A DNA stretch of 64,000 nt from Arthrobacter sp. UKPF54-2 (GCF_007858535.1 NZ_CP040174.1:992001-1056000); one strand, 5' to 3'; shown: positions 48,737 to 60,795, counted from the first letter of the stretch. The notes: generated from the letters alone by a model not told the origin. Numbers and translations: made by a program.

Positions 48737-50887
48737 TCAGAGACCGAGCTCGTCCGGGACGGGGAGGTCCTTGTCCAGCAGGTGCCTGGCGAGGAAGTGC
48801 TCGACGACGCCGTACCAGACCTTCGCGTGCTGCGGCTGCAGGATCCAGTGGTTCTCGTCCGGGAAGTAGAGGAACCGGTGGTCCGTCTCGCCGTTTTCAT
48901 CGGCCGCCAGCGCGGACTTGGAGAGCAGCTCGTACCAGAGCCGCAGCCCCTCGCCGATCGGCACCCGGTAGTCCTTGTCGCCGTGGATGACCAGCATGGG
49001 GGTGCGGATGTTCTCGACGTGCAGGTGCGGGGAGTTCTCGGCGGCCATCTCTGCCGTCATCTCTTTGAGCCAGTACTGCGCGGAGTCCGTCGTCGGGCCG
49101 AACTGGTCCAGGGCCCAGAGGCTGGCATGGGTCACGATCGCCTTGAACCGGTCCGTGTGGCCCGCGACCCAGTTCGCCATGTAACCGCCGAAGGAGCCGC
49201 CCATGGCCGCCGTGCGGGTCTCGTCGATGTCCGGGCGGCGCACCACGGCGTCGGTGATCGCCATCAGGTCCTGGAAAGGCGCCTTGCCCCACTCGCCCCA
49301 GCCGCGCTGGATGTGCTCCTGTCCGTAGCCGGTCGAGAGCGCCGGGTCCGGGAGCAGCACCGCGTAGCCCCTGGCCACGAGCAGCCACGGGTTCCAGCGC
49401 CAGGTCCAGGCATTCCAGGAGCCCAGCGGTCCGCCGTGGATCCAGAGCAGCAGCGGCGCCGGGTTGCCGGCCGAGGCGCCCTCGGGCAGGGCCAGGTAGC
49501 CGGGCACCCGGTTGCCGCCGGGCGAGGTTGCCTCCACCCGCTCGAGCACGCCGCGGTAGGCGGGACGTTCGGCGGGGGCGGGAAGGCGGGTGACGTCCCC
49601 GCCGGCCAGGTCGATCCGCACGGCTTCCGCCGGGAATTCGTAGGAACTGCGCAGCGCGAAGGCGCTGCTGCCGTCCGGGGCAACGGCGACGTCAGTGTAG
49701 GCGGTGCTGTCGCGCGTCAGCCGGACCGGCTCCGCGTCCTGCCCGTCCTCGCCGGTCACGTCGATTCGGAACACCGGGGAGGCGCCGTCCTCGTCCGCGG
49801 TCACGAGCAGGGCTGAACCGTCCGGCAACCAGGCCGCGGGCCGGGCCCAGCGGTCCCAGCCCGGCGCGAGCGGCACCAGCCCGGCACTGCCGCCGCCGTC
49901 GGCGTCGGCTTCTGAGCCTGCGCCCGAAACATCCAGGAGGTGCAGCGCGACCCGGGGCGCCTGCTCGGGCGTGGTGTCGGTCTCGCTGAGCACCACCAGG
50001 GTGCGGCCGTCGGGGCTGACCGGGCCCGGGAAGTAGCTCATGCCCTCGGTGTCGAGCAGGACCCGGCGGGTGCCGCTGGCGACGTCGATGGCCACCAGCA
50101 CGGTGCGGGAGTCGGCGTTGGCGAGCGGTCTGGTGAAGCTGCTGAAGAGGGTCTTGCCGTCCGGGCTGGCGACCGTGTCGGCCTCGCGCAGCCCGTTGCC
50201 GGCGTCGGGGGTCAGGTTGCGCAGGCGCACCGGCGGGGCGGCGTCGACCGTGGCCGGCTTGCCCGGCTCCGGCTCTGCGCCGGGTTCGACGGCGAACAGC
50301 CGGGGCTGCGCGGGCCCCAGGTCCGCGTCCCAGTAGCGCACGGGATAGCCGCTGTGCAGGATCGCGGCCACCTTGTTGTCCTGGCGCGCCTTGCGGCGGT
50401 CCTCGTCATTGTCCTCGTCCGTGGAGCCGGCGAGCACGGATGCCGTCACGAACAGGGCATCCGCGTCCCTGGCGGCCACGAGTCCGCTGACGCCGCCGGC
50501 GCGTGAGAGCGCCACGCGGGCCTCGCCGCCGTCGGCGGGAAGGACCCAGAGCGCGTTGACCGGCTCGGCGTCCGGGTTTTCGGGGTCCGGGCGGGCGGAG
50601 GTGAAGTACAGATTGCCGTCGGCGGCGAACACGGCCCCGGCCTCGCCCTTGGCGCTGCGGGTGATCCGCCGGGCCTTGTTTTTGCCGGCCGGGTCCAGTT
50701 CCCAGAGGGCGGTGCGGTATTCGGTGCCCTTGTCGTTGAGTGTGGCCACGGTGGTGACGAGCCGTTTGCCGTCGGGGCTCAGGGCTAGGCCGCTGACCTT
50801 CGGGATGGCGAGGTAGTGGTCCAGGTCGTGGAACGGGGTCTCGGGGTATTCGCCCAGGGTGCGGGGATCGGTAGAAGCCATGCCCAC
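48737..50887 (-). CDS. S9-family prolyl oligopeptidase-like serine peptidase
   Basis: 716 residues. The N-terminal beta-propeller repeats (SPDGKRLVTTVA, FAADGNLYFTSA, SPDGKTLFSSF, SPDGRTLVVLSE) extend to about 420. The C-terminal alpha/beta hydrolase has GGSFGGYMANW (Ser565), GDKDYRVP (Asp about 639) and DENHW (His about 680). This is S9C acylaminoacyl-peptidase or DPP-like architecture. No signal peptide. The GTG at 50887 is preferred because GAGGTG lies seven bases upstream; an ATG two codons later is the alternative. Confidence 0.93.
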   Translation of the reverse strand: MGMASTDPRTLGEYPETPFHDLDHYLAIPKVSGLALSPDGKRLVTTVATLNDKGTEYRTALWELDPAGKNKARRITRSAKGEAGAVFAADGNLYFTSARPDPENPDAEPVNALWVLPADGGEARVALSRAGGVSGLVAARDADALFVTASVLAGSTDEDNDEDRRKARQDNKVAAILHSGYPVRYWDADLGPAQPRLFAVEPGAEPEPGKPATVDAAPPVRLRNLTPDAGNGLREADTVASPDGKTLFSSFTRPLANADSRTVLVAIDVASGTRRVLLDTEGMSYFPGPVSPDGRTLVVLSETDTTPEQAPRVALHLLDVSGAGSEADADGGGSAGLVPLAPGWDRWARPAAWLPDGSALLVTADEDGASPVFRIDVTGEDGQDAEPVRLTRDSTAYTDVAVAPDGSSAFALRSSYEFPAEAVRIDLAGGDVTRLPAPAERPAYRGVLERVEATSPGGNRVPGYLALPEGASAGNPAPLLLWIHGGPLGSWNAWTWRWNPWLLVARGYAVLLPDPALSTGYGQEHIQRGWGEWGKAPFQDLMAITDAVVRRPDIDETRTAAMGGSFGGYMANWVAGHTDRFKAIVTHASLWALDQFGPTTDSAQYWLKEMTAEMAAENSPHLHVENIRTPMLVIHGDKDYRVPIGEGLRLWYELLSKSALAADENGETDHRFLYFPDENHWILQPQHAKVWYGVVEHFLARHLLDKDLPVPDELGL

Positions 50888-51006
50888 GATTCAACACCTC
50901 TTGTGCCGCCGATCACACCCCGTTCACTCTGAGTGAAACACTGCTTTCAGAGTTAATTGTCTAAGAAACACGGCGGACTTCCAGAGTCAGTTGGCATGAT
51001 GGGTCC

Positions 51007-51453
51007 ATGAATGCTGAAAAGCCCCTCCCCCGACGCTCCCTTCTGCTTGGTGCCGGCGCCCTGGGCGGCGGCGCCCTGGCCCTCTCCGCCTGCGCCGGCC
51101 CAGGCACCGGCACCACGGCCTCCACCGCGGCGGCGGAGCCCACGGTACCGGCCGGCACCGCCGTCAGGGTCGGCAAGCTCAGCGACGTAAAGGTGGGCGG
51201 CACGGCCACCGGGAAGGTGAACGGCAAGACGGTGGTGATCTTCCGGCCGGATGAGAAGACCGTCCTGGCGTACGACGCGACCTGCACCCACGCCGGCTGC
51301 CCGGTGGCGCCCGCCGGGGCGGACTTCGCCTGCCCCTGCCACGGTTCCTCGTTCAAGGGCTCCGACGGCAGCGTGGTCAACGGCCCGGCCAAAGCTCCGC
51401 TCGCAAAGCTGACGGCGGCGCTCGACGGCGAATGGATCACCGTCAGCGCCTGA
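51007..51453 (+). CDS. Exported Rieske [2Fe-2S] protein
   Basis: 148 residues. The signal has a twin-arginine (PRRSLLLGAG) and a possible lipobox (LALSAC, Cys31-region). The Rieske domain (about 55-148) has CTHAGCPV and CPCHGSSF, the full Cys-His/Cys-His cluster set, so it is electron-transfer competent. It resembles stand-alone Rieske proteins common in Arthrobacter. It is not next to a cytochrome bc complex, so its partner is unknown. CATGAT, six bases before the ATG, is a weak -10 candidate. Confidence 0.9.
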   Translation: MNAEKPLPRRSLLLGAGALGGGALALSACAGPGTGTTASTAAAEPTVPAGTAVRVGKLSDVKVGGTATGKVNGKTVVIFRPDEKTVLAYDATCTHAGCPVAPAGADFACPCHGSSFKGSDGSVVNGPAKAPLAKLTAALDGEWITVSA

Positions 51454-51507
51454 CGCCACGCGCCCCCCGCGCCCCTCGCGCCGCGCAAGGGCAGCGCAAG
51501 GGCAGTG

Positions 51508-51550
51508 AAAGGCCCCGGCCACCTCCTTGAAGGAAGCGGCCAGGGCCTTT
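51508..51550. terminator. Terminator between Rieske gene and clpC
   Basis: AAAGGCCCCGGCC pairs with GGCCAGGGCCTTT around a 17-base loop. It serves convergent genes. Confidence 0.8.
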
Positions 51551-51573
51551 GTGGCGTCGTGCCTGGTTGGCGC

Positions 51574-54066
<2,493 letters not shown>

Positions 54067-54426
54067 TTCGCCACACTCCTAGCTACGACGTACTTTGATG
54101 CTACGTGGCGGAGTTCGAGATTTGTGGCTTGTTCGCCACGGGGGAAACCGGGACGGGCCGGTGGCGTCATCCGGACCGCTCCGGGGCCGCACCCGAGCGC
54201 CTCCGCCGGAGCCGGGGCGGCTGCGCTCCGGCCCGGTTCCTGCGGCCGAAACCCGCACGGCACGGCGAGCCTTCGGGAATGTAGAGCCATTGTCCGGGAG
54301 TAACCGGGCGGGAACGCGCCGTTCCGGCCAGCCGGACTCCGGACACAGCAAAGCCCCCGGCCAACGGCGGGGGCCTTGTCACTGGAAAATGCACCGGCAA
54401 GCCGGGTCCGGACCGAGTCCGGGAAG
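54067..54426. other. Region between lsr2 and clpC: clpC promoter and lsr2 terminator
   Basis: No gene seen. The hairpin GCCCCCG/CGGGGGC at 54354-54374, followed on the minus strand by TTT, is the likely lsr2 terminator. The stretch nearest clpC holds its promoter; GTTCGCC...GGGGAAAC at 54131-54148 only partly fits the ClgR site. Confidence 0.5.
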
Positions 54427-54753
54427 CTAGGAATTGGCCTTTTGGTATGCTTCCTGAATTTCAGCCTGGATACGGCCGCGGCTGTTTACCGCATAGCCGT
54501 TGTCCCGGGCCCACTGCCGGATCTGCGCCGAGTCCTGATTACGGCCGCTGGATACTTTAGTCCGGGTTGCCCGGCCGCTAGATGTCTTACGTGCGTGGCC
54601 TACGTACCGCTCAAGAGCCGAGCGGAGTTCAGAGGCGTTGCCGGACGACAGGTCAATTTCATAACTGACGCCATCCAGGCCAAACCGGACAGTTTCGTCC
54701 GCTGATCCCCCATCCAGATCATCAACGAGGATGATTTTAACTTTCTGTGCCAT
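54427..54753 (-). CDS. lsr2: Nucleoid-associated protein Lsr2
   Basis: 108 residues. The N-terminal dimerisation domain has VKIILVDDLDGGSADETVRFGLDGVSYEIDLS-type strands. The C-terminal DNA-binding domain has IRQWARDNGYAVNSRGRIQ, with the RGR AT-hook-like minor-groove motif. It silences AT-rich, often foreign DNA. The island at 15 kb is one potential target (inference). Confidence 0.96.
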   Translation of the reverse strand: MAQKVKIILVDDLDGGSADETVRFGLDGVSYEIDLSSGNASELRSALERYVGHARKTSSGRATRTKVSSGRNQDSAQIRQWARDNGYAVNSRGRIQAEIQEAYQKANS

Positions 54754-54891
54754 AAAGACTCTCTTTTCAAAAGGACGAGTATTTAGAAAAGCAGGATGTA
54801 TCTGGAAAAAGTATCCATCCTTTTATGGCCGCGAGTCAAAGCGGAAAAATCCCTCCCAAAGAAAATCCACAGGAGGGAATAACTGCCGCTT

Positions 54892-55080
54892 TTAGCGCTG
54901 TCCGGGGGAATGCCCGTTTTCCGGAGCGGGATTCTGTTCCTGCCCGCGGGCCGCCGCCTCCGCCTGGGCGCGCGCCTCGGCCTGGCGTTCGGACTTGTCG
55001 GCATTGAAGATCGACTTCATGGCGAACCAGAAAATGAGTCCGACCACCACGGACGGGAGCAGGACGGCGATGTACTCCAT
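54892..55080 (-). CDS. Small single-span membrane protein next to lysS
   Basis: 62 residues: one membrane helix (about 4-22, IAVLLPSVVVGLIFWFAM) and a charged, Ala/Gln/Glu-rich cytosolic tail ending in disordered PAPENGHSPGQR. It starts two bases after the lysS stop codon at 55083, so it is probably co-transcribed. No known family. Conserved small proteins at this position occur in relatives, from memory. Confidence 0.72.
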   Translation of the reverse strand: MEYIAVLLPSVVVGLIFWFAMKSIFNADKSERQAEARAQAEAAARGQEQNPAPENGHSPGQR

Positions 55081-55082
55081 GC

Positions 55083-56606
55083 TCAGTGGCCTTCGGGCTT
55101 GAGCAGCGGGAAGAGGATGGTCTCGCGGATGCCGGCGCCCGTGAAGAGCATGACCAGCCGGTCGATGCCGAGGCCGATGCCGCCCATCGGCGGGGCGCCG
55201 TATTCGAGGGCCCGGAGGAAGTCCTCGTCCAGCTGCATGGCTTCGACGTCGCCGGCGGCTGAGCGGCGGGACTGCTCGGTGAGCCGTTCGCGCTGGATGA
55301 CCGGGTCGATCAGCTCGGAGAACGCGGTGCCGCGCTCCATCCCGCCGATGATGAGGTCCCAGGCCTCGATCAGCCGGTTGTCCTCGCGGTGGTGGCGGGC
55401 CAGCGGCTGCGCGGAGGGCGGGTAGTCGTAGACGAAGGTGGGGTTGAGCAGCGTGGGCTCGACCAGCTCGCCGAAGAGCTCGACCACAAGCTTCTCGGCG
55501 TCCCAGCCGGCGTCGACCTTGACCTCGTGCTTGGCGGCGAGGGCCAGCAGTTCCGCGACGGGGGTCTCCGGGGTGATGTCCTGGCCCACAAAGTCGGAGA
55601 GACCCGGGTACACGGCCATCCAGGCCCAGTCGCCGTCGAGGTTGATCTCGCCGGCCTCGGTCTGCAGCACGCGGCCCACACCGGCGGCGTCGGCGGCGTC
55701 GAGGATGATTTCCTTGATCCGGTCGGCCATCACGAACTGGTCGGCCCAGGCCTCGTAGGACTCCAGGGTGGTGAATTCGGGGCTGTGCGTGGAGTCGACG
55801 CCCTCGTTGCGGAACACGCGGCCCATGTCGTAGACCCGGTCGATCCCGCCGACAACCGTGCGCTTGAGGTACAGCTCGGTGGCGATGCGCAGTGTCATCT
55901 TCTGGTCGAAGGCGTTCATGTGCGTCTCGAACGGGCGGGCGGTGGCGCCCCCGTGCACGAGCTGCAGCATCGGGGTCTCCACCTCCACGTAGCCCTGGCG
56001 GTGCAGGGTTTCGCGGATGGAGCGGGTGATCGCGGCCCGGGTGTAGACCATTTCGCGGGCCTCGTCGCGGACAATGAGGTCCACGTAGCGCTGGCGGACG
56101 CGGGTTTCCTCGTTCAATTCGGCGTGCAGCACCGGCAGCGGCCGCAGCGCCTTGGACGCCATCGACCAGGACTCGGCCATCACGGAGAGCTCGCCGCGGC
56201 GCGAGGAGATGACCTCGCCCTTGATGAAAACGTGGTCGCCGAGGTCAACGAGGGACTTCCAGTCCGCGAGCGCCTCCTCGCCGATGTTGGCCAGGCTGAG
56301 CATGACCTGCAGCCGGACGGCTTTGCCGTCGACGCCGCCCTCCTGCAGGGTGGCGAAGCACAGCTTGCCGGTGTTGCGGATGAAGACGATGCGGCCGGTC
56401 ACGCCGACGACGTCGCCGGTGGTCTCATCGGCCACGAGGTGGGCGTACTTTTCGCGGATCTCCGTCAGCGAATGCGTGCGCTCGACCCCCACCGGATATG
56501 CCTCGATGCCGCGTTCGATCAACTTGGCGCGCTTCTCCATACGGACCAGGGTCTGTTCGCTGGCGTCGGAGGGCTCGTTCGGGGAAGGGGTGTTTTGGGA
56601 AGTCAC
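55083..56606 (-). CDS. lysS: Lysine-tRNA ligase, class II
   Basis: 507 residues from a GTG at 56606. The OB-fold anticodon domain has GVTGRIVFIRNTGKLCFATLQ. Class II motifs are present: motif 1 with YVEVETPML, motif 2 FRNEGVDSTHSPEFT, and motif 3 GIGLGIDRLVML. Reading upstream of 56606 is open but not conserved. It charges tRNA-Lys, whose gene is the integration site at 19662. TAAACT lies eight bases upstream and may be the -10 of a nearly leaderless message. Confidence 0.96.
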   Translation of the reverse strand: MTSQNTPSPNEPSDASEQTLVRMEKRAKLIERGIEAYPVGVERTHSLTEIREKYAHLVADETTGDVVGVTGRIVFIRNTGKLCFATLQEGGVDGKAVRLQVMLSLANIGEEALADWKSLVDLGDHVFIKGEVISSRRGELSVMAESWSMASKALRPLPVLHAELNEETRVRQRYVDLIVRDEAREMVYTRAAITRSIRETLHRQGYVEVETPMLQLVHGGATARPFETHMNAFDQKMTLRIATELYLKRTVVGGIDRVYDMGRVFRNEGVDSTHSPEFTTLESYEAWADQFVMADRIKEIILDAADAAGVGRVLQTEAGEINLDGDWAWMAVYPGLSDFVGQDITPETPVAELLALAAKHEVKVDAGWDAEKLVVELFGELVEPTLLNPTFVYDYPPSAQPLARHHREDNRLIEAWDLIIGGMERGTAFSELIDPVIQRERLTEQSRRSAAGDVEAMQLDEDFLRALEYGAPPMGGIGLGIDRLVMLFTGAGIRETILFPLLKPEGH

Positions 56607-56681
56607 AATCCCTAAGTTTACCGGGCATTCGCCACCGGCCGGTGCGGGAGGCGGGAACGGGGCGGGAATACACTCACAGTT

Positions 56682-57611
56682 ATGGAGACGTGGACGATTC
56701 GGACCGACGACGGCGAGGGCCACCTCGAGCTCACCACCTTCCGGCCCGCGCCCGGAGCCGCGGCGGCGGCGCCGGCTGAAGGCGGGCCGGACCCGGCGGC
56801 GGGGACCGGCGTCGTCGTGGTGCACGGGACGCTGATCACCGCGGCCCTGTACCGCCCGTTCGCCCGGAGCCTGGCGCGGCTGCTGGGCCGCCCGGTGCAC
56901 TGCTACAACCGGCGGGGCCGGGCCGGGTCCTCGCCGCAGCCCGCCGACTACTCGGCGGCGACCGAGGTGGCCGACCTTGCCGCGGTGCTGCGCGAGACCG
57001 GCTCCACGGGCGTCTTCGCGCACAGCTACGGCGGGTTTGTGGCGCTGCAGGCGGCGCGCAGTGTGGCGATCCGGCGCCTGGTGACGTACGACGCCGCGGT
57101 GTCCCTCGCCGGAAACCTCGCCAGCCGCTGGCGGCCCGAGCTGGAGCGTTCGGTGGCGGCCGGGGAGCTGGACGCGGCCTGGGCGCACCTGGTCCAGGGG
57201 CTGGAGACCGCGGGCCCGGTGTCAAAACTGCCACTCGGTGCCCTGCGTATGCTCAGCATCCTTTCGGCCCGGACCACCGTGGGCGCGCAGATGCGGGAGC
57301 TGCTGCCCACGGCCGTCGCGGAAATGCGCGCCGTGCTGGCCGCCGACGCCGAGCTCGCCGACTTCGCGGCCGTCACCACGCCCACGCTGATGCTCACCGG
57401 GGGCTGGAGTCCGGACTACTTCGCCGACACCGGGCGGCAGCTCGCGGCGGCGGTCCCGTCGATCGAGTTCGCCGTGGTGCCGGGCCAGCTGCACGAAGGT
57501 CCGATCCGGCCCGGGAACCGCCGGCTGGCCCTGATGGCGGCGAGGTTCCTGCTTGGCGCCGGCACTCCGGCGTGGCTGGGATTCCGGCGCCGGCTGCGGC
57601 TGGGCCGCTGA
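56682..57611 (+). CDS. Alpha/beta hydrolase, paralogue A
   Basis: 309 residues. The fold start GTGVVVVHGTLITAALYRPFARSL has the oxyanion-region HG. The nucleophile elbow is FAHSYGGFVAL, an Ala in place of the usual first Gly. The late acid region TPTLMLTGGWSPDYF and the C-terminal VVPGQLHEGPIRPG give the Asp/His part (His in QLHEG). Long linker APGAAAAAPAEGGPDPAAG near the N-terminus. It is a paralogue of the protein at 58332 (shared NRRGRxxSSPQPxDY). The ATG follows TACACT by seven bases. Confidence 0.88.
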   Translation: METWTIRTDDGEGHLELTTFRPAPGAAAAAPAEGGPDPAAGTGVVVVHGTLITAALYRPFARSLARLLGRPVHCYNRRGRAGSSPQPADYSAATEVADLAAVLRETGSTGVFAHSYGGFVALQAARSVAIRRLVTYDAAVSLAGNLASRWRPELERSVAAGELDAAWAHLVQGLETAGPVSKLPLGALRMLSILSARTTVGAQMRELLPTAVAEMRAVLAADAELADFAAVTTPTLMLTGGWSPDYFADTGRQLAAAVPSIEFAVVPGQLHEGPIRPGNRRLALMAARFLLGAGTPAWLGFRRRLRLGR

Positions 57612-57656
57612 GCTCTGGCACTAGAATCGGGGGCGACCTATGTCGAAAGGAACTCC

Positions 57657-58280
57657 TTGGCCAAGCTCTACTTCCGTTACGGCGCGATGAACTCCGGCAA
57701 GTCGACGGGCCTGCTGCAGGCCGCGTTCAACTACGAGGAGCGCGGCCAGCGGGTTGTGCTCGCCAAGCCGGACATCGACACCAAGGGGGACGCCGACGTC
57801 GTGTCCCGGCTGGGGATGACGCGCTCGGTGGATTTCCTGATTCCGGCCGGGGCCTCCGCCCGGGAGCTGTTTGCCGCGCATGCCCACGGCGACGACCCGG
57901 ACGCCCTGCTCCAGCACGTGGACACACCGCCAGTGGCCTGCCTGCTGGTGGACGAGGCCCAGTTCCTCGAGCCGGAGCAGGTGGACGACCTTTTCCGCAT
58001 CGCCGTGCTGGATAACGTGCCCGTGCTCGCCTACGGCATCCGCACCGACTTCCGGACGCGCGCCTTCCCCGGCTCGCTTCGGCTCCTGGAGATCGCGCAC
58101 ACCCTGGAGGAGCTCAAGACCATCTGCCGATGCGGCCGCAAGGCCATCTTCAACACCCGCCGGATCGGCGACGAGGTGGTGTTCGACGGCGACCAGGTGG
58201 CGATCGACGGGCAGGACGCCTGGTACGAATCGTTGTGCGGCTCCTGCTATCTCGAAATCTCCGGCGGCCGGCTGGGCTAG
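57657..58280 (+). CDS. tdk: Thymidine kinase
   Basis: 207 residues, type II. The TTG at 57657 has GAAAGG six bases upstream. P-loop is GAMNSGKST (residues 9-17), catalytic Glu is in LVDEAQFL, and the zinc site uses CRCGRKA plus CGSCYLE. The lasso loop is in between. It salvages thymidine. It lies between two homologous hydrolase genes. Confidence 0.95.
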   Translation: MAKLYFRYGAMNSGKSTGLLQAAFNYEERGQRVVLAKPDIDTKGDADVVSRLGMTRSVDFLIPAGASARELFAAHAHGDDPDALLQHVDTPPVACLLVDEAQFLEPEQVDDLFRIAVLDNVPVLAYGIRTDFRTRAFPGSLRLLEIAHTLEELKTICRCGRKAIFNTRRIGDEVVFDGDQVAIDGQDAWYESLCGSCYLEISGGRLG

Positions 58281-58331
58281 CCGGGGCCGCCCCTGCTGTG
58301 CTGACCCGGGCGGCTCGGCTAGGCTCGGAGC

Positions 58332-59165
58332 ATGACCCGCGAGAACATCAGAACCCCCGACGGCGGCACCCTCGAGCTTTTCAGCACGGGCGCGGACCTC
58401 GCCGCGGCGGGTTCCGGCGTCGTCGTTGTGCCCGCCTCGATGGTGACGGCCGCTGACTACACCCGTTTCGCGCAGAAGCTCAGCGCCGCCCTGGGCCGGC
58501 CGGTCCACACGTTCAACCGGCGCGGCCGCGGTTCGTCCTCGCCGCAGCCGGAGGATTACACGCTGGACGTGGACATCCGGGACCTGGACGCCGTGATGAA
58601 GCACACCGCGAGCACCGACGTCTTCGGCCACAGCTTCGGCGGCGCGGTGGCGCTGCACGCCGCCCGGACCCTGCCGGTGGAGCGCTTGGCCGTGTACGAC
58701 CCTGCCGTCTCGGTGAACCACAGCGTCACGGCGGACTGGACGGCCGAATACGAGCGGCTGACCGCGGCGGGCGACGACGACCGCGCCCTCGCCGTGCTGG
58801 TCCGCGGCCTGGAGACCGGCAGTGCCCTGTCCCGGATGCCGCTGTCCATGCTGACGCTGGCGAACAAGCTCACCGCGGGCACACCTGTCGGCAAGCAGCT
58901 CCGCGAGCTCATGCAGACCGGGGTCCGTGAGATCAAGGCCATCATCGCCGCGGACATGCCGGCCGAGCCGTTCCTGGAGCTGCCGCTGGAGACGCTGATC
59001 ATCGTGGGCGAGAAGAGCCCGGCGTACTTCGGCGTGGCCTGCGGGCAGATCCACGACGTGCTGTCCGGCTCCAGTTACACGATCCTCCCGGGCATGGGCC
59101 ACGACGGCGTCAACAAGGCGCCGGACAAGCTCATCGCCGAACTCAGCGAGTTCTTCGCCGGCTGA
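58332..59165 (+). CDS. Alpha/beta hydrolase, paralogue B
   Basis: 277 residues. The same plan as the protein at 56682: GSGVVVVPASMVTAADYTRFAQKL, NRRGRGSSSPQPEDYTLD, elbow FGHSFGGAVAL, GEKSPAYFG and PGMGHDGVNKAP with the His. The proteins share most block motifs, so they are an old tandem duplication now separated by tdk. The substrate is unknown. TAGGCT lies six bases before the ATG. Confidence 0.88.
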   Translation: MTRENIRTPDGGTLELFSTGADLAAAGSGVVVVPASMVTAADYTRFAQKLSAALGRPVHTFNRRGRGSSSPQPEDYTLDVDIRDLDAVMKHTASTDVFGHSFGGAVALHAARTLPVERLAVYDPAVSVNHSVTADWTAEYERLTAAGDDDRALAVLVRGLETGSALSRMPLSMLTLANKLTAGTPVGKQLRELMQTGVREIKAIIAADMPAEPFLELPLETLIIVGEKSPAYFGVACGQIHDVLSGSSYTILPGMGHDGVNKAPDKLIAELSEFFAG

Positions 59166-59187
59166 TTCTGCCCCCGAGCCGGCCGCG

Positions 59188-60690
59188 TCAGTGGGCTGCG
59201 GGGCCTGCGGCACCTTCGGTTTTGCGCATCAGCACGGACAGCACGACGGCGGCGAGTGCGATCGCGGCCGCGGTCAGGAACGCCGCGTGCATGCCGGCGA
59301 CCACCCCGGAGCCGGCCGAGACCACCGCGAAGATCGAGACCAGCAGCGCAGTTCCGGCGGCGCCCGCGACCTGCTGCAGCGTGCTCATGATGGCCGAGCC
59401 GTGGGAGTACAGGTGCGGCGGCAGCGGATTCAGCCCGGTGGTGAAGGCAGGGGTAAACAGCATCGCCAGGCCCAGGCTCAGCGTCACGTGCAGGGCAATG
59501 ATCCAGGCCACCGGCGTCTGGGCGTCCAGCCCGGAGAACTGCCAGAGCGAGAGCACCATCAGGGCGGAGCCCGTCACGGTCAGGGGCAGCGGGCCGACCT
59601 TGTCGAAGATCCGGCCGATGACGGGACCGAGCAGACCCATCGCGAGTCCGCCCGGCAGCAGGGCGAGCCCGGTTTCCAGCGACTTGAGGCCGCGGATTTC
59701 CTGCAGGTACAGCGGCAGCAGGATGACGGCGCCGAACAGGGCGATCATGGCGACCACCAGGAGCAGCACGGAGACGGTAAACATTCGGAAGTTGAAGGCC
59801 CGCAGGTCCAGCAGCGGTTCGTTGGACTTCTGCAGCCGGAGCTGGCGCAGGACAAAGGCCAGCAGGGCTACGACGCCGACGCCGAGCGCCGCCACCGCGG
59901 CGGTCGAGGGACCTCCCTTGCCGCCGCCGATCTGGCTCAGGCCATAGACGACGCCGCCGAAGGCGGGCACCGTCAGCACAACAGAGAGGGCGTCGAGCCG
60001 GGTTTTCTCGTTTTCGCCGATGTTCCTCAGGAACCTGGCGCCGATGCCGAACGCCAGCAGGGCGATCGGCAGGACAAAGACGAACATGAACCGCCAGGAG
60101 AAGTGCTGCAGGATCAGCCCGGAGACGGTGGGGCCCATGGCCGGCGCCACGGAGATCGCGATGCTTACGTTGCCCATCACGGCGCCGCGGCGTGACACCG
60201 GAACCAGGGTGAGGATGGTGGTCATCAGCAGCGGCAGCATAATGGCGGTGCCGCCGGCCTGGACGATCCGGGCCAGCAGCAGGATCTCGAAGCCCGGCGC
60301 CAGGGCCGCCAGCAGGGTGCCCCCGGAGAACAGCCCCATGGCGAGCATAAAGACCGCCCGGGTGGAGAGCCGTTGCAGAATGAACCCGGTGGTGGGAATG
60401 ACCACCGCCATGGTCAGCATAAAGCCGGTGGACAGCCACTGCACGGTGGGCGCGTCGACGCGCAGGTCCACCATCAGCCGCTGCAGGGCGACGTTCATGA
60501 TGGTCTCGTTGAGGATCACGACGAAGGTGGCCACCAGCAGGGTCGCGATGATGGTCACGGACTCCCGGGACAGCTTCTCGGGCCCGGTTTCTGCGGTGCC
60601 CCCGCGCGGCGCCGTCGCCGGGGCGGCGTCGTCGGTCCGGGTCGGCGGCGCCTCGCTGGCTTGGACGTTGGAAGGGGCATCTGCTGGCAT
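59188..60690 (-). CDS. MFS multidrug exporter, DHA2 (EmrB/QacA) type
   Basis: 500 residues. A 40-residue disordered N-terminus precedes about 14 spans. LNETIMNVALQRLMVDLRVDAPTVQWLSTGFML is the DHA2 motif D1 region, and the exporter-specific motif C appears as ISVAPAMGPTVSGLIL. An Asp/Glu early in TM1 (VVILNETIMN) is usual. It exports drugs with protons. No TetR or MarR regulator adjoins it. Confidence 0.92.
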   Translation of the reverse strand: MPADAPSNVQASEAPPTRTDDAAPATAPRGGTAETGPEKLSRESVTIIATLLVATFVVILNETIMNVALQRLMVDLRVDAPTVQWLSTGFMLTMAVVIPTTGFILQRLSTRAVFMLAMGLFSGGTLLAALAPGFEILLLARIVQAGGTAIMLPLLMTTILTLVPVSRRGAVMGNVSIAISVAPAMGPTVSGLILQHFSWRFMFVFVLPIALLAFGIGARFLRNIGENEKTRLDALSVVLTVPAFGGVVYGLSQIGGGKGGPSTAAVAALGVGVVALLAFVLRQLRLQKSNEPLLDLRAFNFRMFTVSVLLLVVAMIALFGAVILLPLYLQEIRGLKSLETGLALLPGGLAMGLLGPVIGRIFDKVGPLPLTVTGSALMVLSLWQFSGLDAQTPVAWIIALHVTLSLGLAMLFTPAFTTGLNPLPPHLYSHGSAIMSTLQQVAGAAGTALLVSIFAVVSAGSGVVAGMHAAFLTAAAIALAAVVLSVLMRKTEGAAGPAAH

Positions 60691-60795
60691 GGGGATTCCC
60701 TCAGGGAGTTGAACTGGATTCGGCGCACATCGTCGCCACTACGATTTTCAACCCGGGACGCACGGCAGTAATTCCCGCTCTCAGGCATTCAGCGA

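Noticed and set aside
54131-54148. Possible ClgR operator upstream of clpC
   Set aside because: Only parts of the arms fit (GTTCGCC against GGGGAAAC); it is too weak to call without binding data.
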